Assembly (NCBI RefSeq): GCF_019075875.1
Contig: NZ_JAHOOZ010000001.1
Coordinates: forward strand, 1,240,001 to 1,304,000
Origin: Novosphingobium sp. G106
GTDB taxonomy: Bacteria; Pseudomonadota; Alphaproteobacteria; Sphingomonadales; Sphingomonadaceae
Direction of reading: 5' to 3'
DNA: 64,000 nt
In this document: positions 36,852 through 44,919 of the stretch, in pieces
How the letters are laid out: each line of letters opens with the position of its first letter
Position numbering within the stretch: the stretch's first letter is position 1
Translations under genes and position numbers: made by a program
The notes under the pieces: model-generated
Told to the model about the DNA's origin: nothing
Seen by the model: only the letters and a program-made list of their open reading frames with translations
Databases searched by the model: none

Positions 36852-37700
36852 ATGCAGCGTTTCGAAGGCACCAGCAGCTATGTCGCCACCGAGGACCTCA
36901 AGGTCGCGGTCAATGCCGCGGTGACCTTGCGCCGCCCGCTGCTGGTCAAGGGTGAGCCAGGCACGGGCAAGACCGTGCTGGCGCAGGAGATCGCCGCCGC
37001 GGTCGGCGCGCCGCTGATCGAATGGAACGTCAAGTCGACGACCAAGGCGCAGCAGGGCCTCTACGAATACGACGCGGTGGCCCGCCTGCGGGACGGCCAG
37101 CTCGGCGACGAGCGCGTCCACGACATCCGCAACTACATCAAGCGCGGCAAGCTGTGGGACGCCTTCACTTCGGAGAAGCTGCCGGTCCTGCTGATCGACG
37201 AGATCGACAAGGCCGACATCGAGTTCCCGAACGACCTGCTCCAGGAACTCGATCGCATGAGCTTCGACGTCTACGAGACCGGCGAGCGTATCGCCGCCAA
37301 GGAACGCCCAATCGTCGTCATCACTTCGAACAACGAGAAGGAGCTGCCCGACGCCTTCCTGCGCCGCTGCTTCTTCCACTATATCAAGTTCCCCGACCGC
37401 GAGGTCATGCAGGCGATCATCGACGTCCACTTCCCCGGCATCCAGAAGACGCTCGTCACCAAGGCGATGGACGTGTTCTACGAAGTCCGCGAGGTTCCGG
37501 GCCTCAAGAAGAAGCCATCGACCAGCGAACTGCTCGACTGGCTGAAGCTGCTGCTAAACGAGGACATGCCGCTCGACGTGCTGCAGAACCGCGATCCGAC
37601 CAAGGCGATCCCCCCGCTCCACGGCGCGCTGCTCAAGAACGAGCAGGACATCATGCTGTTCGAACGGCTTGCCTTCATGGCGCGGCGCCAGGGTAACTGA
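36852..37700 (+). CDS. MoxR-family AAA+ ATPase
   Basis: A 282-aa AAA+ chaperone-like ATPase. Walker A is GEPGTGKTVLA near residues 34-44, Walker B VLLIDEIDKADIEFPNDLLQ, sensor-1 region VVITSNNEKELPDAFLRRC. This subgroup (often annotated as ATPase beside CoxE/VWA proteins) works with a VWA partner to insert metals or remodel enzymes. Its likely partner here is the CoxE/VWA protein at 39715-40896, three genes downstream. The next gene begins four bases after its stop. Confidence 0.93.
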   Translation: MQRFEGTSSYVATEDLKVAVNAAVTLRRPLLVKGEPGTGKTVLAQEIAAAVGAPLIEWNVKSTTKAQQGLYEYDAVARLRDGQLGDERVHDIRNYIKRGKLWDAFTSEKLPVLLIDEIDKADIEFPNDLLQELDRMSFDVYETGERIAAKERPIVVITSNNEKELPDAFLRRCFFHYIKFPDREVMQAIIDVHFPGIQKTLVTKAMDVFYEVREVPGLKKKPSTSELLDWLKLLLNEDMPLDVLQNRDPTKAIPPLHGALLKNEQDIMLFERLAFMARRQGN

Positions 37701-37704
37701 GATC

Positions 37705-38553
37705 ATGCGGCACGGCCTGCTGCTGGGCTTGGCGGCGTTCCTCGCGGTGGGCGCATCGCCTTCCGACACGCCCGCACCCTGGTCGCGGCCGCAGCGACCG
37801 TTCCATGTCGTCGGGCCGATCTACTATGTCGGCACCGAGGGGATCGCGGCCTATCTGATTCAGACCCGCGCCGGGCTGATCCTGCTCGATGGCGGGCTCG
37901 AGGAAAGCGTGCCGCTGGTCGAGCGGAACATCGCGGCGCTGGGGTTCCGGCTGCGCGACGTGAAGCTGATGATCGCGACGCACGCTCACTACGACCACGT
38001 CGCGGCGCTCGCCGGGCTCAAGCGCGACACGGGCGCGGCTTTCGCCTCCAGCCCCGGCGATCGCGGCGCCTACGAGACGGGAACGCCGCCCAGCCAGGTC
38101 AACTACGGCGTGATCCATTTTCCGGCGCTGAAAGTGGACCGGGTGCTGGCCGACGGCCGCCCGGTGACGCTCGGCGGCGTCAGCATGACGCCGGTGTTCA
38201 CGCCGGGTCACACGCCCGGCTGCACGAGCTGGACGATGCGCGTCACGGACACCGGCCGTCCGCTCGACGTGGTGTTCCTCTGCAGCCTGACCGTCGCGGG
38301 CAACAAGCTGGTCGGCAACAAGGGCTATCCGGGCATCGTCGCCGACTACCGCCGCACTTTCGCCCGCGTGAAGCGGATGCACGCCGATGTCGTACTACCC
38401 GGCCATTCCGAGCAGGCCGACGTCATCGGCCGCGCGCAGCGTCGCGATGGGGGCAACGCCGAGGCCTTCGTCGATCCTGCCCTGCTGCCGCGGATCGTCG
38501 CGGAGTCCGAGGCGGCCTTCGATGCCGCGCTCAAGAAGGAACAGGGGCGATGA
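37705..38553 (+). CDS. Subclass B3-type metallo-beta-lactamase-fold hydrolase
   Basis: Exported 282-aa protein with a signal peptide of about 17 residues (AAFLAVGAS). Zinc ligands appear as H93-x-H95-x-D97-H98 (THAHYDHV), His in PGHTPGCTSW and His in LPGHSEQA. The order and the LKRDTGAAFASSPGDRG segment match subclass B3 enzymes such as L1/FEZ relatives. It may hydrolyse beta-lactams, but many environmental B3-fold proteins have other substrates. It begins four bases after the MoxR stop and overlaps the GFA gene as ATGA, so the three are co-transcribed. Confidence 0.84.
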   Translation: MRHGLLLGLAAFLAVGASPSDTPAPWSRPQRPFHVVGPIYYVGTEGIAAYLIQTRAGLILLDGGLEESVPLVERNIAALGFRLRDVKLMIATHAHYDHVAALAGLKRDTGAAFASSPGDRGAYETGTPPSQVNYGVIHFPALKVDRVLADGRPVTLGGVSMTPVFTPGHTPGCTSWTMRVTDTGRPLDVVFLCSLTVAGNKLVGNKGYPGIVADYRRTFARVKRMHADVVLPGHSEQADVIGRAQRRDGGNAEAFVDPALLPRIVAESEAAFDAALKKEQGR

Positions 38554-38972
38554 GCTATACTGGCCGCTGCGCCTGCGGCAGCGTGACGCTTGTCATCACC
38601 GGCGCTCCGATCACCGCGCGCCAGTGCTGGTGTCGCCAGTGTCAGCAGGTCGCCGGTGGAGGTCCTACGCACAACGTCATGTTCCGCACGGATGAGGTGA
38701 CGTTCGCTGGAACTCTGCTGACGAATTCCTACACGGCTGCGAGCGGCAATACGATCGTCCAGTCCTTCTGCCCGGCCTGCGGGACGCCGATCATGGGGCA
38801 GAGTTCCGCCCGGCCTCAATTTCGCATGGTCCGCCTCGGCGCCATCGACTTGCCCCACGACATCAGGCCACAGGTGGCGGCCTGGACCGACGATGCGCCC
38901 GCATGGGCCGTGATCGACCCGGCTCTCGAACAGCATCCGGGCCAGGCGCCCCCTCCGCAGAATCTCAGCTGA
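38550..38972 (+). CDS. GFA-family (Mss4-like) zinc protein
   Basis: A 140-aa protein of the glutathione-dependent formaldehyde-activating (GFA)/CENP-V family. Zinc-type cysteines are CACGS (residues 7-11), CWCRQC (26-31) and CPACG (~74-78). The start GRCACGSVTLVITG is typical. Members act on S-hydroxymethyl-glutathione or simply bind zinc; the real substrate is uncertain. It overlaps the metallo-beta-lactamase stop as ATGA and precedes a glutathione S-transferase, hinting at thiol-adduct chemistry. Confidence 0.88.
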   Translation: MSYTGRCACGSVTLVITGAPITARQCWCRQCQQVAGGGPTHNVMFRTDEVTFAGTLLTNSYTAASGNTIVQSFCPACGTPIMGQSSARPQFRMVRLGAIDLPHDIRPQVAAWTDDAPAWAVIDPALEQHPGQAPPPQNLS

Positions 38973-38993
38973 GCACTAGCAAGAGCAGATCCC

Positions 38994-39692
38994 ATGGCAG
39001 ACCTTCTCAGCGGCTTCCCGATCACCGAACGCTGGCCGGCGCAGCATCCTGATCGTCTGCAGCTCTATTCGCTGCCGACGCCGAACGGGGTGAAGGTATC
39101 GATCATGCTCGAGGAGATCGCCCTGCCCTACGAGGTTCACAGGATCGATTTCGGCCAAGACGACCAGCACTCGCCGGAATTTCTCAGCCTCAATCCCAAC
39201 GGCAAAATCCCCGCGATCCTCGACCCCGACGGGCCGGACGGCAAGCCGCTGGCCCTGTTCGAATCCGGTGCGATCCTGCATTATCTCGCCGAGAAAACGG
39301 GCAAGCTGCTTCCCGCCGATCCCGCGGAGCGCTGGCACGCAATGCAATGGGTGTTCTTCCAGGTCGGGCATATCGGTCCGATGTTCGGCCAGGTCGGCTT
39401 CTTCAACAAGTTCGCCGGGCGCGAATGGGAGGACAAGCGCCCGCTCCAGCGCTACGTCGACGAGAGCAAGCGGCTGCTGGACGTGATCGAGCAGCATCTC
39501 GCGGGGCGCGAATGGTTCGTCGGTGACGACTTCTCGATAGCCGATGTCTCGATCCTCGGGTGGGTCCGCAATCTCATCGGCTTCTACGAGGCCGGCAAAC
39601 TCGTCGACTTCCCGCGTTACACCGCTGTAGCCGCCTGGCTCGAACGTGGCCTCGCCCGCCCGGCCGTGCAGCGTGGGCTGGCCATTCCCTGA
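38994..39692 (+). CDS. Glutathione S-transferase family protein (YghU/YfcG-like)
   Basis: A 232-aa cytosolic GST. The thioredoxin-fold N-domain has LYSLPTPNGVKVSIMLEE with the Asn characteristic of the nu class, then LNPNGKIPAIL and LFESGAILHYLAEKTGKLLP. The helical C-domain contains WVFFQVGHIGPMFGQVGFF and FSIADVSILGWV with the N-cap Asp. YghU/YfcG enzymes bind two glutathione molecules and reduce organic disulfides or peroxides. It lies 21 bp after the GFA gene. Confidence 0.92.
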   Translation: MADLLSGFPITERWPAQHPDRLQLYSLPTPNGVKVSIMLEEIALPYEVHRIDFGQDDQHSPEFLSLNPNGKIPAILDPDGPDGKPLALFESGAILHYLAEKTGKLLPADPAERWHAMQWVFFQVGHIGPMFGQVGFFNKFAGREWEDKRPLQRYVDESKRLLDVIEQHLAGREWFVGDDFSIADVSILGWVRNLIGFYEAGKLVDFPRYTAVAAWLERGLARPAVQRGLAIP

Positions 39693-39714
39693 AAGCTTGC
39701 GCTAGGAAGCGTCC

Positions 39715-40896
39715 ATGTTCTTCAACTTCATCGACGAACTCCGCGCAGCGGGCATCCAGGCCTCCTTCAAGGAGCACCTGACCTTGCTCGAAGCGCTCGA
39801 CAAGGACGTCATCGAGCAGACGCCCGAGGCGTTCTACTATCTGTCGCGCGCCACTTTCGTGAAGGACGAAGGCCTGCTCGACCGTTTCGACCAGGTGTTC
39901 AACCGAGTCTTCAAGGGCATTCTCAGCGACTACGGCCAGCAGCCGGTCGAGATCCCCGAGGACTGGCTCAAGCAGGTCGCCGAGCGCTTCTTCTCCGAAG
40001 AGGAGATGGAGCAGATCAAGGCCCTGGGAGACTGGGACGAGATCATGGAGACGCTGAAGAAGCGGATCGAGGAGCAGGAAAAGCGCCATTCGGGCGGCAA
40101 CAAGTGGATCGGCACCAACGGTACGTCGCCGTTCGGTCACGCCGGATACAACCCCGAAGGCGTGCGCATCGGCGGCGAAGGCAAGCACGGCCGCGCGGTC
40201 AAGGTCTGGGAAAAGCGCGAATTCAAGAACCTCGACAACACGGTCGAGCTCGGCACGCGCAACATCAAGGTCGCGCTGCGCCGCCTGCGCCGCTTCGCCC
40301 GTGAGGGCCTGGCCGAGGAGCTCGACCTCGACGCGACGATCACCGGGACGGCCAAGCAGGGCTGGCTCGACATCCACATGCGGCCCGAGCGGCACAATGC
40401 GGTCAAGGTCCTGCTGTTCCTCGACGTCGGCGGCTCGATGGACCCGCATATCAAGCTGGTCGAGGAACTGTTCAGCGCCGTCAGCGCCGAGTTCAAGAAC
40501 CTCGAATTCTTCTACTTCCACAACTGCCTTTACGAAGGTCTGTGGAAGGACAACCGTCGCCGCTATTCCGAGCGCACGCCGACCTGGGACGTGCTCCACA
40601 AGTACGGCCACGACTACAAGGTCATCTTCGTCGGCGACGCGGCGATGAGCCCCTACGAGATCAGCCACCCCGGCGGCTCGGTCGAGCATTTCAACGAGGA
40701 AAGCGGCGCGACCTGGCTGCAGCGCGTGACGCATATCTATCCGGCGACGGTCTGGCTGAACCCGGTGCCCGAGCGGCAGTGGGAATATTCCTCGTCGACG
40801 AAGCTGATCCACCAGTTGATGAACGGGTCGATGTATCCGCTGACTTTGGACGGCCTCGACGATGCGATGCGCGAGCTGACGCGCAAGAAGCACTGA
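39715..40896 (+). CDS. CoxE-like VWA-domain protein
   Basis: A 393-aa protein with an N-terminal helical CoxE-type region and a C-terminal VWA domain. The metal site reads LFLDVGGSMDPHI near residues 234-246, that is D-x-G-x-S rather than the canonical D-x-S-x-S. Distal elements are FFYFHNCLYEG and VIFVGDAAMSPYEI. Such proteins pair with MoxR ATPases to mature or load target enzymes; the probable partner is at 36852-37700. No CO dehydrogenase or other obvious client is nearby. Confidence 0.87.
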   Translation: MFFNFIDELRAAGIQASFKEHLTLLEALDKDVIEQTPEAFYYLSRATFVKDEGLLDRFDQVFNRVFKGILSDYGQQPVEIPEDWLKQVAERFFSEEEMEQIKALGDWDEIMETLKKRIEEQEKRHSGGNKWIGTNGTSPFGHAGYNPEGVRIGGEGKHGRAVKVWEKREFKNLDNTVELGTRNIKVALRRLRRFAREGLAEELDLDATITGTAKQGWLDIHMRPERHNAVKVLLFLDVGGSMDPHIKLVEELFSAVSAEFKNLEFFYFHNCLYEGLWKDNRRRYSERTPTWDVLHKYGHDYKVIFVGDAAMSPYEISHPGGSVEHFNEESGATWLQRVTHIYPATVWLNPVPERQWEYSSSTKLIHQLMNGSMYPLTLDGLDDAMRELTRKKH

Positions 40897-40938
40897 TGCT
40901 CGACTTGTCTAACGCACGGGCATAGCCATCTGGGTTCC

Positions 40939-41730
40939 ATGAGCCAGACAATGCCCGTTCTCTTCCTCGGCCACGGCGCGCCGATCACCGCGATCACCGA
41001 TGGCCCTGAGCGCCGCACGTGGCAGGCGCTCGGCAAGGCTCTACCACGGCCGCGCGCGATCCTGGCGGTTACAGCGCATTGGGAGACGCAAGGGCGGACG
41101 CACGTCACCTCGGAAGCGCACCCTCGCACGATCCACGATTTCCGAGGGTTCCCGCAGGAGCTCTACGATCTCCGCTATCCCTCGCCCGGCTCGCCCGAGC
41201 TGGCCAAGCAGGTGATCGACCTGCTCGGTACGGATCGCGCGACGGGGGATGAGTCCTGGGGCTACGACCATGGTACCTGGGGCGTGGTCCAGCCGATGTA
41301 TCCGGCCGCGGACATCCCGATGGTGGCGATGAGCCTGAACCGCTCGCTCGATACCGAGGGCCATTTCGCGATCGGCCGTGCGCTGTCGCCCTTGCGCGAC
41401 GAAGGTGTGCTCATCGTCGCCAGCGGCAACGTGATCCACAACCTCCCGCTCTGGTTCAAGACGACCGGCACCCAACCCGGCTGGGCGGTGGATTTCCGAG
41501 CCCGAACCAACGCAGCTATCCTCGCCGGCGACGACGCCGCGTTGCTGCATTTCGCGAGCGAGGACGATGCCGCCGCCAAGGCCATCAACAGCGGCGAGCA
41601 CTATCTGCCGCTGCTCTATGCTCTCGGTGCAAGAAGGCAAGGCGACGACACAAAGTTGCTCAACGATACTCTAGACGGCGCCCTGTCGATGACTTCGGTT
41701 CTAATAGGTTTCGAGTACACTCTCGCATAA
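40939..41730 (+). CDS. DODA-type (4,5-DOPA) extradiol dioxygenase family protein
   Basis: A 263-aa class III extradiol ring-cleavage dioxygenase of the YgiD/DODA group. Metal ligands are the His in LFLGHGAP (residue 11-14 region), the His in LAVTAHWETQG, and His in SGNVIHNLPLW. Supporting segments are SWGYDHGTWGVVQPMYP and DIPMVAMSLN. The enzyme would open an ortho-dihydroxy aromatic ring; the substrate is unknown. It is the last gene of the 36.3-41.7 kb plus-strand run. Confidence 0.9.
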   Translation: MSQTMPVLFLGHGAPITAITDGPERRTWQALGKALPRPRAILAVTAHWETQGRTHVTSEAHPRTIHDFRGFPQELYDLRYPSPGSPELAKQVIDLLGTDRATGDESWGYDHGTWGVVQPMYPAADIPMVAMSLNRSLDTEGHFAIGRALSPLRDEGVLIVASGNVIHNLPLWFKTTGTQPGWAVDFRARTNAAILAGDDAALLHFASEDDAAAKAINSGEHYLPLLYALGARRQGDDTKLLNDTLDGALSMTSVLIGFEYTLA

Positions 41731-41930
41731 CTACTTAGTTTCGAGATGGCACAAGGCCTTTTTGCGCGAGTTATCCCCCGGTTCTACACTTCGTCGCTCC
41801 ATCAATCCATTTCGTCGCAAAAATTTGGTCGGTACGATGGGGGCGAATCGTCGCTCGTGGTAAATATTGGTCAAGAAGAGATTTTGCATCAGAGGTTTGC
41901 TTGAAGGCTTGAAGCAACATGGGGGCATCC

Positions 41931-42659
41931 ATGAAGAAGTCTCGTACGCAACGTCGCTCGCATCGTACTTCCAACCCATCGGTCATTTGTCTTTCGCCGC
42001 CCAAGCCGCCAGCCACTGCGCCGCGTCGAGAACCCGAGGTCGAGCGGGCGCTGCGGCTTCCCAACACCGAAGAACCGCTCGTCATCGATCCCGCCCTTGA
42101 GTCGGATCTCGAGGTCGAATGCTACGCGACCCGACAGATGCGCCGCCGCGCGAAACGCGCCGAAGCCAAGGCTGCGCGCCGCCGCGGCGTTCCGACCATC
42201 CCCGAGACAGTCACGGAGACTGTCGAGGAAGCGGCCGATTCCCGAGCCGCCCAGCACGAAGAGCCGACCGCTGCGTCGATCGAACCGATCGCCGAAATGA
42301 TCGAGCGGATCGGCGAAACGCCTATCGATACCTCCGTGGATTCGTTGGCAGAAGCGCTGGCCAAGGTCCGAGCCGAGGTTGCGCCAGCCGAAGCACCGGA
42401 GCCGGTAGCTGAGCCCGCGCTGACGGTGGACCCCGTGCCGATCGAGGCCGCCGAAACCGCGCCCCTGCCCAGCAGCCGTGCGCTTACCAAACAGCCTTCA
42501 GGTGTGCTCGCGCGAATCTTCAGCGGATGGTGGCGCGGGTCGACAAAGCTCGAACGGCGCGATCCCGATGCGCTGACCGAACAGATGCTGGTCTTGCGCA
42601 CCGAACTCGCGCTGGTCCAGATGCGGCTCGATCGGATGATCAAGGCGGCTTCGAGCTGA
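41931..42659 (+). CDS. Hypothetical low-complexity acidic protein
   Basis: No family recognised. The ATG at 41931 has GGGGG upstream; an earlier in-frame ATG lies at 41919. The 242-aa product starts very basic (MKKSRTQRRSHRTSNPS), has a basic helix (ATRQMRRRAKRAEAKAARRR) and then a long Glu/Ala/Pro-rich disordered region. It ends in a conserved-looking amphipathic piece (GVLARIFSGWWRGSTKLE) and a short coiled-coil (LVLRTELALVQMRLDRMIK). There is no signal peptide or membrane segment. The upstream gap (41731-41930) shows nothing convincing. Confidence 0.6.
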   Translation: MKKSRTQRRSHRTSNPSVICLSPPKPPATAPRREPEVERALRLPNTEEPLVIDPALESDLEVECYATRQMRRRAKRAEAKAARRRGVPTIPETVTETVEEAADSRAAQHEEPTAASIEPIAEMIERIGETPIDTSVDSLAEALAKVRAEVAPAEAPEPVAEPALTVDPVPIEAAETAPLPSSRALTKQPSGVLARIFSGWWRGSTKLERRDPDALTEQMLVLRTELALVQMRLDRMIKAASS

Positions 42660-42677
42660 TACTTCGCGAACTGTGCG

Positions 42678-43883
42678 CTAGGGATAGAGCAGGAAAGGCT
42701 CTATTTCTCCGGCCCAGTGCGTCTCGTCGGCCGCGGCCAGAGCATCGAAATCGCCGGGCTTGGCCGAGGGATCGTCGACCCATTCGCGCAAGGCTGGGCC
42801 GCCGTTGATCACGTCGATCGCCAACCGGTCGAACTCGTATTCGTAAGGGAAGTCGCGCCAGATCGGATAGTCGGGCTGGAGCGTGCGGATGGCCTTGAAG
42901 GCCAGCGCCTGGATCCGCCAGGGCCGGAAGGCGTGGTGATCGTAGAAGCGGCCCTCGGCATGGATCATCAGCCCGTTGCACAGCGTCTTGGCATGCTTGT
43001 GGAACGTCGGCTCGAACCAGCATTCGCGGATCGCGCAGCCCGCGAGCCATTGGGGCGCGAAGCGCCGCATCTCGGCGAGCACGGCCTTGGCATCGACGTC
43101 GGGCGCGCCGAAGAGAACTTCCAACGGTCGCGTGGTGCCGCGGCCTTCGCTGAGCGTGGTGCCTTCAAGCATCACCGTGCCGGCATAAGCGCGCGCCATG
43201 TTGAGATTTGCAGCGTTGGGGCTCGGGTTGATCCAGAGGCGACTGTCGGGCCAGCCGAAACCGGGGCCAGATTCTGGCTGCCAGCCTTCCATGGCGATCA
43301 CGTGGTAGTCGACGTCGAGCTTGAAGTGATCGACGAACCAGGCGCCCATCTCGCCGAGCGTCAGCCCGTGACGCATCGGCATGGGCCCGGCGCCGACGAA
43401 GCTCTCCTGCCCCGGGAGCAGCGTTGTTCCCTCGATCGGCCGCCCCGCGGGATTGGGCCGGTCGAGTACCCAGACTGCCTTGCCCTGTTCCGCTGCGGCT
43501 TCGAGCAGGTAGAGCAGCGTGGTGACGAAGGTATAGATGCGGCAGCCGAGGTCCTGCAGGTCGAACAGGAACACATCGGCGGTCGACATCATCTGCCCGG
43601 TCGGGCGGCGCACCTCGCCATAGAGGCTGAACACGGGAATGCCGTAGACCGGGTCGATCTCGTCGACGGTCTCAACCATGTTGTCCTGCTTGTCGCCCTT
43701 GAGCCCGTGCTGCGGGCCAAAGGCCGAAGTCACGCGGATGTCCGGGCAGGCCGCCAGTGCGTCGAGCGAGTGGACGAGATCCTCGGTCAGCGACGCCGGA
43801 TGGGCGACAAGCGCGACGCGCTTGCCAGCGAGCGGTTTGCGCAGTTCCGGGTCTGCCAGCAGGCGGTCGATGCCGAATTTCAT
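42678..43883 (-). CDS. DUF1343 / NamZ-type exo-beta-N-acetylmuramidase
   Basis: A 401-aa protein of the DUF1343 (GH171) family, of which NamZ from Bacillus is an exo-N-acetylmuramidase acting in cell-wall turnover. Conserved parts are FGPQHGLKGDKQDNM near residues 56-70, FDLQDLGCRIYTFVTTL, VLDRPNPAGRPIEG, MRHGLTLGEMGAWF and SPNAANLNMARAYAGTVMLE (parts). No signal peptide is evident, suggesting a cytosolic recycling role. The ATG overlaps the upstream gene stop as ATGA. Confidence 0.88.
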   Translation of the reverse strand: MKFGIDRLLADPELRKPLAGKRVALVAHPASLTEDLVHSLDALAACPDIRVTSAFGPQHGLKGDKQDNMVETVDEIDPVYGIPVFSLYGEVRRPTGQMMSTADVFLFDLQDLGCRIYTFVTTLLYLLEAAAEQGKAVWVLDRPNPAGRPIEGTTLLPGQESFVGAGPMPMRHGLTLGEMGAWFVDHFKLDVDYHVIAMEGWQPESGPGFGWPDSRLWINPSPNAANLNMARAYAGTVMLEGTTLSEGRGTTRPLEVLFGAPDVDAKAVLAEMRRFAPQWLAGCAIRECWFEPTFHKHAKTLCNGLMIHAEGRFYDHHAFRPWRIQALAFKAIRTLQPDYPIWRDFPYEYEFDRLAIDVINGGPALREWVDDPSAKPGDFDALAAADETHWAGEIEPFLLYP

Positions 43884-44425
43884 GCCGGCTCGCGTGCCGG
43901 AAGCGGGAGGGCGAAGCAAGCCTCGTGGTGAAAGTCCGGCTTGCCCGGCGGATGGGCGAGCGCCCAGTAGCTGCGCCTCCCGTCCTTCTCGTCGATCACC
44001 GCCGAAAGACCCGCGACGTCGCTGCCGTCGAGGACCGAGGCATCCAGCAGCGCGGTCAGCACATAGAGGAACTGGCCACCCTCAGCAGTGACTTCGGGAT
44101 CCGGAATGTCTGCCTCGGCCATGCCTTCGCGGTAACCCGAGAAGCGGTAGGCGGCCCAGCGCTCGGACGGCGAGAAATTGAACTCGCGGTAGCCCGGTCC
44201 TTCGCGATCCTTGAGGAAAAGCTCGCCGCAGGTGGTCTGCCACAGGTCCTCACCGCGCCCTTTGCCGGCGAATGGCGGCACCGCCAGTGCCTCGACGCCA
44301 TTGATCACCCAACGTAGCACGAGCTGCCGGTCGCGCGTCTGATACCAGCGGACTTGGACCCCATTGATACCTCTGGCAGGAGTATCGGGGTGGGGTACGA
44401 GCGTTACTGTGCGATGTGCGAACAT
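43880..44425 (-). CDS. DOMON-like domain protein
   Basis: A 181-aa single-domain protein with the strand-rich pattern of sphingomonad DOMON-like domain proteins: VTLVPHPDTPARGINGVQV at the start, DLWQTTCGELFLK and YREFNFSPSERWAAYRFSGY in the centre, then HPPGKPDFHHEACFALPLP. It has no signal peptide. The carbohydrate- or heme-binding role known for DOMON domains is not shown here. It is coupled (ATGA) to the NamZ-type gene, so a joint role in muropeptide handling is possible. Confidence 0.72.
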   Translation of the reverse strand: MFAHRTVTLVPHPDTPARGINGVQVRWYQTRDRQLVLRWVINGVEALAVPPFAGKGRGEDLWQTTCGELFLKDREGPGYREFNFSPSERWAAYRFSGYREGMAEADIPDPEVTAEGGQFLYVLTALLDASVLDGSDVAGLSAVIDEKDGRRSYWALAHPPGKPDFHHEACFALPLPAREPA

Positions 44426-44428
44426 AAC

Positions 44429-44740
44429 CTATTCCGTCTGCCCTAAGCTTGTCGAAGGGCCATCCTTACTTTTGGCAAGGGCTGAGATTCGCCCCCAGTC
44501 TCCCCGAGTTAGAGCCATCTTCTTCGCGCGCGACCATCCCTTGATCTGTTTTTCCGCAGCTTTGGCTTCTTCGCGCGTCACAAACTCCTGCGACCCGACA
44601 TATTCCGCCGGCAAATGGTCTGTGGTGAAGCCCGGTAGCGCGCCCATTTTGTGCTGGGCGATCTGGCGTTCGAGATCGTCGGTGTGGCCAACGTAGAAAT
44701 AGCCTCCACGACAATGCAGCATGTAGGCCCAGAAGGTCAT
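44429..44740 (-). CDS. GIY-YIG nuclease superfamily protein with a REP-derived C-terminus
   Basis: A 103-aa YhbQ-type GIY-YIG domain protein. The two motif strands read GGYFYVGHTDD (residues 12-22), Arg and the catalytic-region Glu follow (PAEYVGSQEFVTREEAKAAE, in part), and KQIKGWSRAKKMAL is typical of the group. The last ten residues (GPSTSLGQTE) and the stop are encoded by a REP unit. Three bases separate its stop from the DOMON-like start, so the three minus-strand genes probably form one operon. Cellular role unknown. Confidence 0.88.
   Translation of the reverse strand: MTFWAYMLHCRGGYFYVGHTDDLERQIAQHKMGALPGFTTDHLPAEYVGSQEFVTREEAKAAEKQIKGWSRAKKMALTRGDWGRISALAKSKDGPSTSLGQTE
44443..44459 (+). 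repeat. REP unit (variant copy) inside the GIY-YIG 3' end
   Basis: CCTAAGCTTGTCGAAGG differs by one base from the copies at 44766 and 44822. It supplies the final codons of the GIY-YIG gene in the opposite orientation. This 17-base unit is the common dispersed repeat of sphingomonad genomes. Confidence 0.75.
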
Positions 44741-44765
44741 TGCTCCGGGCTAAGAAAAGAACAGT

Positions 44766-44838
44766 CCTTCGACAAGCTCAGGATGAGCGGAATTGGACGA
44801 ACCTCTCCCTTTCCCTCCTGCCCTGAGCTTGTCGAAGG
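44766..44838. repeat. Inverted pair of REP units upstream of tyrS
   Basis: CCTTCGACAAGCTCAGG (44766-44782) and its exact reverse complement CCTGAGCTTGTCGAAGG (44822-44838) are separated by 39 bases. The pair can form a perfect 17-bp stem in the intergenic region between the divergent GIY-YIG and tyrS genes, a REPIN-like arrangement. No RAYT-type transposase gene is in the window. Confidence 0.8.
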
Positions 44839-44919
44839 GCTGCTTTCTTTGCCCCATGCGCTGCCGTTCCCAACCGGGCTCCACCGTGCTAGGCGCGCGC
44901 TTCCCGAAATGAGGCCGAC

